DNA of 10,879 nucleotides, taken from assembly GCA_964493985.1 (NCBI GenBank), contig CAZBQL010000099.1, positions 1 through 10,879 on the forward strand, given 5' to 3'. The first letter of the stretch is position 1; every line of letters begins with the position of its first letter. This DNA comes from MGML01 sp964493985 (GTDB taxonomy: Bacteria; Chloroflexota; Dehalococcoidia; Dehalococcoidales; UBA2162). A program made the position numbers and the translations under genes. Shown here piece after piece: positions 7,080-10,879 of this stretch. The notes under the pieces were generated by a model. The model was not told the origin of the DNA. It saw only the letters and a list, made by a program, of their open reading frames with translations, and searched no databases.

Positions 7080-7091
7080 ATAAAGTATACA
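7080..7091 (+). repeat. Left copy of a 12-bp inverted repeat flanking the AT-rich island
   Basis: ATAAAGTATACA here is the exact reverse complement of 8779-8790. The pair brackets the TcmP/Gp37 gene pair almost exactly. It could be a remnant of terminal repeats, a site duplicated on insertion, or simply two copies of a promoter-like sequence, since the reverse complement contains TATACT. Confidence 0.4.
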
Positions 7092-7123
7092 CTGCGAATT
7101 TTAACCTCATTTTTGACTATTAC

Positions 7124-7152
7124 TTGTTTCTCTTAATTCGTAGATGTATAAT
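7124..7152 (+). promoter_or_regulatory. Candidate leaderless promoter of the TcmP gene
   Basis: A perfect -10 TATAAT (7147-7152) ends 8 nt before the GTG start at 7161, so transcription should begin at or next to the start codon. A weak -35 TTGTTT (7124-7129) is 17 bp upstream. A better-looking TTGACT (7113-7118) is 28 bp away and cannot pair with this -10. No Shine-Dalgarno is present. Confidence 0.45.
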
Positions 7153-7160
7153 ATATCATT

Positions 7161-7985
7161 GTGACTTTGAAATTCGATAATATTGGACGATGGTCAGAGA
7201 TTAAACTCGATATTATTGAAAAATATGCTCTGCCTTATTCCAAAATTCTGTCAAGTCGTAAAAATCCTAAATTTCACCATGTTTATATAGATGCTTTTGC
7301 TGGTTCAGGAACACATATCTCAAAGACTACAGGCGAAGCAATCCGCGGAAGTCCTCTGAGAGCCTTAGATATATCCCCTCCTTTTAAAGAATACTACTTC
7401 ATTGATACTGATGGAGATAAGGTATTGGAATTAAAAAAGAAAACCTCCAATCGTCCAGAAGTCCATATACTTGAAGGTGACTGTAATGTTAAACTCTTAA
7501 CGGAGGTATTTCCCAGAGTTAGACGTGAAGATTATAAAAGAGGGCTTTGTCTTCTAGATCCATATGGACTTAATCTGGATTGGGAAGTGATTTTAACAGC
7601 AGGGCAACTAGGAAGTATTGATATGATCCTTAACTTCCCAGTTATGGATATTAACCGTAACGTTCTATGGACCAATCCTCGTGGAGTAGACATGTATGAC
7701 ATAGAAAGAATGAACACTTTTTGGGGAGATGATTCATGGAAAGAAATTGCATATCGTCAACAACCAGATCTATTTGGAGAAGTACGATTTCTTAAAGAAA
7801 GTAATAATGCTGTATCAATCGCTTTTAAAAATCATCTTCATAAAGACGCAGGATTTAAATATGTTTCTCAACCGTTACCGATGAGAAACTCAAAAGGAGC
7901 AATTATATATTACCTATTTTTTGCTTCACAACAAAGAATAGCAAAAGATATAATTGAATATATATTCAACAAATATCGAGTTTAG
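7161..7985 (+). CDS. tcmP: Three-Cys-motif partner protein TcmP (methyltransferase-like)
   Basis: A 274-residue protein that I recognise as the TcmP family, named because its members sit next to Gp37/Gp68 proteins carrying a three-cysteine motif; that partner follows after 11 nt. The sequence reads like a Rossmann S-adenosylmethionine methyltransferase. DAFAGSG (44-50) looks like the cofactor loop, IDTD (81-84) like the acidic end of the second strand, EGDCN (105-109) like the third, and LLDPYG (131-136) like a DPPY-type catalytic motif IV. Methylation, its target and even activity are inference. The GTG start has no Shine-Dalgarno but lies 8 nt after a TATAAT, suggesting leaderless translation. 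The gene is much richer in A+T than its neighbours (19 G+C of 60 bases at 7261-7320), which points to transfer. Confidence 0.85.
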   Translation: MTLKFDNIGRWSEIKLDIIEKYALPYSKILSSRKNPKFHHVYIDAFAGSGTHISKTTGEAIRGSPLRALDISPPFKEYYFIDTDGDKVLELKKKTSNRPEVHILEGDCNVKLLTEVFPRVRREDYKRGLCLLDPYGLNLDWEVILTAGQLGSIDMILNFPVMDINRNVLWTNPRGVDMYDIERMNTFWGDDSWKEIAYRQQPDLFGEVRFLKESNNAVSIAFKNHLHKDAGFKYVSQPLPMRNSKGAIIYYLFFASQQRIAKDIIEYIFNKYRV

Positions 7986-7996
7986 AGAAAAACACA

Positions 7997-8728
7997 ATGG
8001 CTTTATCATCGAACATAGAATGGACCGAGTCCACATGGAACCCCTTAACAGGATGTACAAAAGTTAGTCCGGGTTGCCTAAACTGCTACGCTGAAAGAAT
8101 GTCAATTCGTCTAAAAGCAATGGGAAATCAAAATTACGCTAACGGATTTGAAATCAGTCTACATGAAAATGCCCTTGATCTTCCATTGAAGTGGAAAAAA
8201 CCTCAGACAATATTCGTAAACTCCATGAGTGATCTTTTTCACCGTGATGTGCCTGATGAGTTTATATTTCGTGTATTTGATGTAATGTATCATGCAGATT
8301 GGCATTGTTTTCAAATTTTAACAAAAAGGTCGGAAAGACTGGCAGATATGAATAATAAATTGACATGGACTCCAAACATATGGATGGGTGTCAGTGTGGA
8401 AGATCAAGACCATATATATCGAATCGACCATCTGAGAAAAACAGGTGCGAGTATTAAATTTATTTCTATAGAACCTTTACTTGGCCCTATTACCAACCTT
8501 AACCTTGATTTAATCGATTGGGTAGTTGTTGGAGGTGAATCTGGTCCAAAAGCAAGACCAATTAAGGAATCCTGGGTTATCGATATCCGCGATCAATGCC
8601 AGAACAATGGCGTACCTTTCTTTTTCAAACAATGGGGTGGAAAGAACAAGAAAAAATCAGGGCGTACACTAAGAGGGCGTACCTGGGACCAAATGCCTAA
8701 ATTATCCCATATAAGCACTCCAGCTTAA
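7997..8728 (+). CDS. Phage Gp37/Gp68-family (DUF5131) three-Cys-motif protein, possibly radical-SAM-like
   Basis: A 243-residue protein of the Gp37/Gp68 (DUF5131, PF07505-type) family. Near the N-terminus WTESTWNPLTGC leads into Cys20-x6-Cys27-x2-Cys30, followed by YAER. The spacing resembles but does not equal the CX3CX2C of radical SAM enzymes, and a 4Fe-4S cluster there is an inference. Later conserved segments fit a TIM-barrel-like alternation: FVNSMSDLFHRDVP (73-86), FQILTKRSERL (105-115), WMGVSVEDQ (129-137), FISIEPLLGPI (155-165), VVVGGESGPKARP (176-188) and FFFKQWGGK (208-216). The length is normal for the family and the gene looks intact. It begins 11 nt after the TcmP gene with no clear ribosome site, so translational coupling is likely. 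The substrate is unknown. A phage or mobile origin fits its AT-rich composition. Confidence 0.85.
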   Translation: MALSSNIEWTESTWNPLTGCTKVSPGCLNCYAERMSIRLKAMGNQNYANGFEISLHENALDLPLKWKKPQTIFVNSMSDLFHRDVPDEFIFRVFDVMYHADWHCFQILTKRSERLADMNNKLTWTPNIWMGVSVEDQDHIYRIDHLRKTGASIKFISIEPLLGPITNLNLDLIDWVVVGGESGPKARPIKESWVIDIRDQCQNNGVPFFFKQWGGKNKKKSGRTLRGRTWDQMPKLSHISTPA

Positions 8729-8757
8729 CACCATATACCCATCTACACCTAGTTTAC

Positions 8758-8786
8758 TTAACTTTTCGCTTTCCTCTATGTATACT
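8758..8786 (+). promoter_or_regulatory. Candidate leaderless promoter of the glycerate kinase gene
   Basis: A -35 TTAACT (8758-8763) and a -10 TATACT (8781-8786) are spaced exactly 17 bp apart. The -10 ends 9 nt before the ATG at 8796, so the message should begin at or just before that codon. The -10 lies within the right copy of the 12-bp inverted repeat that bounds the AT-rich island. Confidence 0.5.
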
Positions 8787-8790
8787 TTAT
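8779..8790 (-). repeat. Right copy of a 12-bp inverted repeat flanking the AT-rich island
   Basis: TGTATACTTTAT is the exact reverse complement of 7080-7091. It overlaps the -10 of the glycerate kinase promoter and marks the change from AT-rich to normal composition. The match does not extend beyond 12 bp on either side. Confidence 0.4.
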
Positions 8791-8795
8791 GCCAT

Positions 8796-10160
8796 ATGGA
8801 TGACACATCGATTATAAGAAACAGGGACGAACTGGAAACAACTCTTCTAAGGAAACAGGCTCTGGATATTATCGAAGCCGGGATCTCCCGCGTACTGCCG
8901 CCGAAGATAATGAGATCAGCGTTAAACTACGATAAGACCCTGGATATACTTGAGATAAACGACGACCGGTATGATTTGTCAGAAGACAGAGTATTCGTGG
9001 TGGGCGGCGGTAAAGCCTCCGGTCTGATGGCAGAAGTCCTTGAGTGTATAATCCCGCCGGAGAGAATCACAGCCGGCGTTATCAACTGCAAGAAAGGCAG
9101 CGGCAGTTACAACACAAAAAAGATTGAGATCATCGAAGCCGGACATCCAGTTCCGGACAGTAACGGGATTGGCGGTGTCAACAGGATGCTTGCAATGAAA
9201 GATAATTACTCCATAAATGCGAATGATCTTGTTTTATGCCTTATCTCCGGTGGAGGTTCGGCTCTTATGCCCTGCCCCGTTGACGGAGTGACACTGGAGG
9301 ATAAACAGGCGGTTACCGGACTGCTGCTTGAATGCGGGGCTGAAATCCATGAAATAAACACGGTACGCAAGCATTTGTCAAAGACAAAAGGCGGCGGACT
9401 GGGAAAACATTTCCAACCTGCCCGGGTAGTATCACTCATCATTTCCGACGTCACAGGTAATGACCTGGACGTTATCGCGTCAGGTCCGACTTCTCCTGAC
9501 TCCTCCACCTTTGATGACGCATACTCTGTTCTCGAGAAGTATAACCTGATATCGAAAATCCCCGGCAGCATCCTTAGTTACTTGGACCTTGGCAGAAAGG
9601 AGCAGGTGCCGGAAACACCCAAAACGCTGGACAACTGCCGGAACTACATCATCGGCGATAATATGCTTGCCCTTGAAGCAATGGCGGAAAAAGCTGTCGA
9701 GCTTGGACTGAAGCCATATATTGTGACTTCCGTGCAAAAAGGCGATACCGTCGCTGCTGCCCGGATGAGAGCCAAAGAGATCATCAAGGGGAAATATGCG
9801 GATTATAATGTCGTAATCCTCGGCGGCGAGACTACACCCACCCTCCCTGAAGACCACGGTAAAGGCGGTAGAAACCAGCATTACGCCGCGGTTTCCATGC
9901 ACTATATGAATGACTATCCCGGAGAATGGACCATCGCCAGCGCCGGGACCGACGGCTCGGATTACCTCCCGGACGTGGCCGGGGCAATAGTCGATAACCA
10001 TTCGTTGGTTTACGCAAGGAATAAGGATATCGAGACAACCTCGTATATCAAACGTTTCGACAGCAATATCCTGTTTTCAAAAATAGGCAATTCCCTGATT
10101 ATTACCGGAAATACCGGCACCAACGTCGGCGATATTATCGTGTATATAATGAAAAATTAA
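8796..10160 (+). CDS. Glycerate 2-kinase (GckA/TtuD type, DUF4147 plus MOFRL domains)
   Basis: Phosphorylates D-glycerate with ATP, giving 2-phosphoglycerate in this family, which feeds into lower glycolysis. From the ATG at 8796 it is 454 residues, a normal length. Typical segments are FVVGGGKASGLM (67-78), LISGGGSALMPCP (150-162), NTVRKHLSKTKGGGL (188-202) and ISDVTGNDLDVIASGPTSPD (216-235). A C-terminal MOFRL-type half shows GGETT, GKGGRNQ and AGTDGSD. I chose 8796 over the in-frame ATG at 8778 because 8778 precedes the predicted -10 (8781-8786) and neither has a Shine-Dalgarno. Composition returns here to the G+C-richer background (36 of 60 at 9001-9060). It is not in an operon with the dehydrogenases at 4860-6949, but those could supply glycerate or hydroxypyruvate-type substrates. 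No terminator was seen right after it. Confidence 0.92.
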   Translation: MDDTSIIRNRDELETTLLRKQALDIIEAGISRVLPPKIMRSALNYDKTLDILEINDDRYDLSEDRVFVVGGGKASGLMAEVLECIIPPERITAGVINCKKGSGSYNTKKIEIIEAGHPVPDSNGIGGVNRMLAMKDNYSINANDLVLCLISGGGSALMPCPVDGVTLEDKQAVTGLLLECGAEIHEINTVRKHLSKTKGGGLGKHFQPARVVSLIISDVTGNDLDVIASGPTSPDSSTFDDAYSVLEKYNLISKIPGSILSYLDLGRKEQVPETPKTLDNCRNYIIGDNMLALEAMAEKAVELGLKPYIVTSVQKGDTVAAARMRAKEIIKGKYADYNVVILGGETTPTLPEDHGKGGRNQHYAAVSMHYMNDYPGEWTIASAGTDGSDYLPDVAGAIVDNHSLVYARNKDIETTSYIKRFDSNILFSKIGNSLIITGNTGTNVGDIIVYIMKN

Positions 10161-10185
10161 TTTTGCTATTATTTATTCCCGTTGT

Positions 10186-10251
10186 CGTCATTCCCGCTCC
10201 TTTTTGAAGTGCGAGGTCATTCTGAGAGAGCTTGCGACCGAAGAATCTCAT
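10186..10251. repeat. Remnants of dispersed palindromic-type intergenic repeats
   Basis: CGTCATTCCCGC (10186-10197) and a GTCATTCTGAG ... CCGAAGAATCTC block (10216-10249) closely resemble short dispersed repeats that are common in environmental bacterial genomes, of the general form 'GTCATTCTGAG..GAAGAATCTC'. No coding frame fits the region. That these are copies of a genome-wide repeat is recognition from memory; only one copy is present in this window. Confidence 0.45.
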
Positions 10252-10292
10252 TCGAAGATACCGGTTTTGGATAACTGAGAGGACTATCCTTC

Positions 10293-10356
10293 GGTGGGTT
10301 ACGTCCCGATATCTTTTCTCGTATTTAATGAACAGGTCATCGGGACTCTACCCACC
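10293..10356. repeat. Long interrupted hairpin
   Basis: GGTGGGT (10293-10299) pairs with ACCCACC (10350-10356), and GTCCCGAT (10303-10310) pairs with ATCGGGAC (10339-10346). The two helices are joined by a symmetric 3x3 internal loop and capped by a 28-nt loop. All 15 pairs are perfect. There is no T-tract, so it is not an ordinary terminator. It is probably the end structure of a MITE-like or palindromic repeat element. Confidence 0.5.
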
Positions 10357-10384
10357 CTGCAATTAACTTATTTGCCTCGCTTAG

Positions 10385-10411
10385 GGCGGGTGGAGCGAAG
10401 CGTAACCCGCC
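10385..10411. repeat. GGCGGGT/ACCCGCC palindromic repeat
   Basis: GGCGGGT (10385-10391) and ACCCGCC (10405-10411) form a 7-bp stem around a GGAGCGAAGCGTA loop. The combination of 'gcgggt', 'gagcgaagcg' and 'acccgcc' is typical of short mobile palindromes in environmental genomes. With the two preceding entries it fills most of the first 250 bases of the 426-base gap between the glycerate kinase and the TPP enzyme. The remaining 10412-10536 shows nothing recognisable. Confidence 0.45.
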
Positions 10412-10536
10412 GGTAACCTTCACCGAAACTTCTAATCCTGAATCTTTAATTACTTATGTACTTCACATTATTAACAGTCAATCCGGTTGTTCTGACACAG
10501 CCTCCAAATCCGGAATCCACATCTCGAATAAAAACG

Positions 10537-10563
10537 AAGCCCGTGCTTTTTCAGCACGGGCTT
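10537..10563 (-). terminator. Intrinsic terminator of the TPP-enzyme gene
   Basis: A perfect 11-bp stem, AAGCCCGTGCT / AGCACGGGCTT, has a 5-nt loop. On the minus strand it is followed by CGTTTTTATTC, a good U-tract. It begins 23 nt beyond the stop codon of the minus-strand gene at 10587. On the plus strand only a short TTT follows, so it works mainly for the minus strand. Confidence 0.8.
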
Positions 10564-10586
10564 TAAAAATCTGTAAACCTTCCTTA

Positions 10587-10879
10587 TTATTGATAAAGTG
10601 AAAAAGCGGGTTCCTCAGCCGTGATTATCTCGAGCAGCGCCGCCTGGCCGCCATCGACCTTTTCTTTGGCCCTCTTAATAGCCGGTATTACTTCCTCGGG
10701 TTTATCTACCTTCTCACCATAACCGCCCAGACTCTTGGCGACCCCTGCATACTCGCCTGACTGCTTGTTCAGGTTGTATTTCTCGGAAGCGACCGCATGC
10801 ATCCGGCTGTAGCCGCCTAAAACAGAATTATTGATAACCACTACCAGGATGGGTATATTCTCTCTTATTGCTGTTTCGA
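10587..10879 (-). CDS. Thiamine-pyrophosphate-dependent enzyme, C-terminal part (partial)
   Basis: The last 96 residues of a larger protein whose frame stays open to the window end; the true start lies beyond 10879. The visible part begins ETAIRENIPILVVVINNSVLGGY. This is the hydrophobic strand plus N-N that closes the GDG...NN thiamine-pyrophosphate/Mg motif of the acetolactate synthase / benzoylformate decarboxylase / sulfopyruvate decarboxylase superfamily. A segment like YAGVAKSLGGYGEKVDKPEEV follows, then a C-terminal LLEIITAEEP stretch, as in the C-terminal TPP-binding domain. A GTG at 10841 is an internal codon and not the start. The exact reaction cannot be told from this fragment. 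It ends 23 nt before a strong terminator. Confidence 0.85.
   Translation of the reverse strand, partial: ETAIRENIPILVVVINNSVLGGYSRMHAVASEKYNLNKQSGEYAGVAKSLGGYGEKVDKPEEVIPAIKRAKEKVDGGQAALLEIITAEEPAFSLYQ

Noticed and set aside
7071..7134. AAGAGAA / TTCTCTT inverted repeat upstream of the TcmP gene
   Set aside because: Only 7 bp with a 50-nt gap in AT-rich DNA, so chance is a sufficient explanation.
7113..7152. Promoter formed by TTGACT (7113-7118) and TATAAT (7147-7152)
   Set aside because: The 28-bp spacing is too long for sigma-70; the weaker TTGTTT at 17 bp was used in the call instead.
9480..10001. A 173-residue minus-strand open frame opposite the glycerate kinase
   Set aside because: It lies wholly antisense to strongly conserved GckA/MOFRL coding sequence and reads as a low-complexity shadow with no recognisable motif.
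10161..10586. CRISPR array or tRNA gene in the longest non-coding gap
   Set aside because: The repeats are not regularly spaced or identical, there are no spacers, and no cloverleaf or T-arm consensus is visible.

Overview
The window looks like a stretch of bacterial chromosome with mid-range G+C. Its features are a bacterial signal peptidase I, a four-gene riboflavin operon, Shine-Dalgarno-led genes inside operons and sigma-70-type promoters whose -10 is usually TATACT. The mix of genes (a stand-alone EF-Tu-domain-II-like protein, an Ldh_2-family/2-hydroxyacid dehydrogenase pair, a GckA-type glycerate kinase and a TPP enzyme) reminds me of Chloroflexota, Dehalococcoidia in particular. That is an impression from gene content and is not proven by the sequence.

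Layout. (1) 1-370: a promoter and a small EF-Tu-domain-II-like protein on the + strand. (2) 412-3958, minus strand: a complete riboflavin operon, transcribed ribD > ribE > ribBA > ribH. It covers every dedicated step from GTP and ribulose-5-phosphate to riboflavin except the RibD-product phosphatase, and no FMN riboswitch is visible. (3) 4198-4803, plus strand: signal peptidase I, divergent from ribD and closed by a perfect hairpin shared with the convergent gene downstream. (4) 4860-6949, minus strand: a two-gene operon of an Ldh_2-family dehydrogenase followed by a D-2-hydroxyacid dehydrogenase. It has a good promoter and a dyad at the predicted transcription start. (5) about 7060-8777: an AT-rich island holding two plus-strand genes, a TcmP-family methyltransferase-like protein and a Gp37/Gp68 (DUF5131) protein with a CX6CX2C cysteine motif. 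A perfect 12-bp inverted repeat lies at its two edges. (6) 8796-10160, plus strand: a glycerate 2-kinase. (7) 10161-10586: non-coding, with remnants of dispersed palindromic repeats and a terminator. (8) 10587-10879, minus strand: the C-terminal end of a thiamine-pyrophosphate enzyme that runs out of the window.

How the genes fit together. The rib genes form one pathway. The two dehydrogenases have unrelated folds and probably act on the same 2-oxo/2-hydroxy acid. The nearby glycerate kinase and TPP enzyme fit a local theme of three-carbon hydroxy/keto-acid metabolism, although they are not in the same transcript. The TcmP/Gp37 pair has no visible link to its metabolic neighbours and looks horizontally acquired. 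It is the most interesting and least understood part of the window. A second recurring signal is that three genes lacking a Shine-Dalgarno (ribD, the TcmP gene and the glycerate kinase) each have a -10-like hexamer 8-9 nt before the start codon, as expected for leaderless mRNAs.
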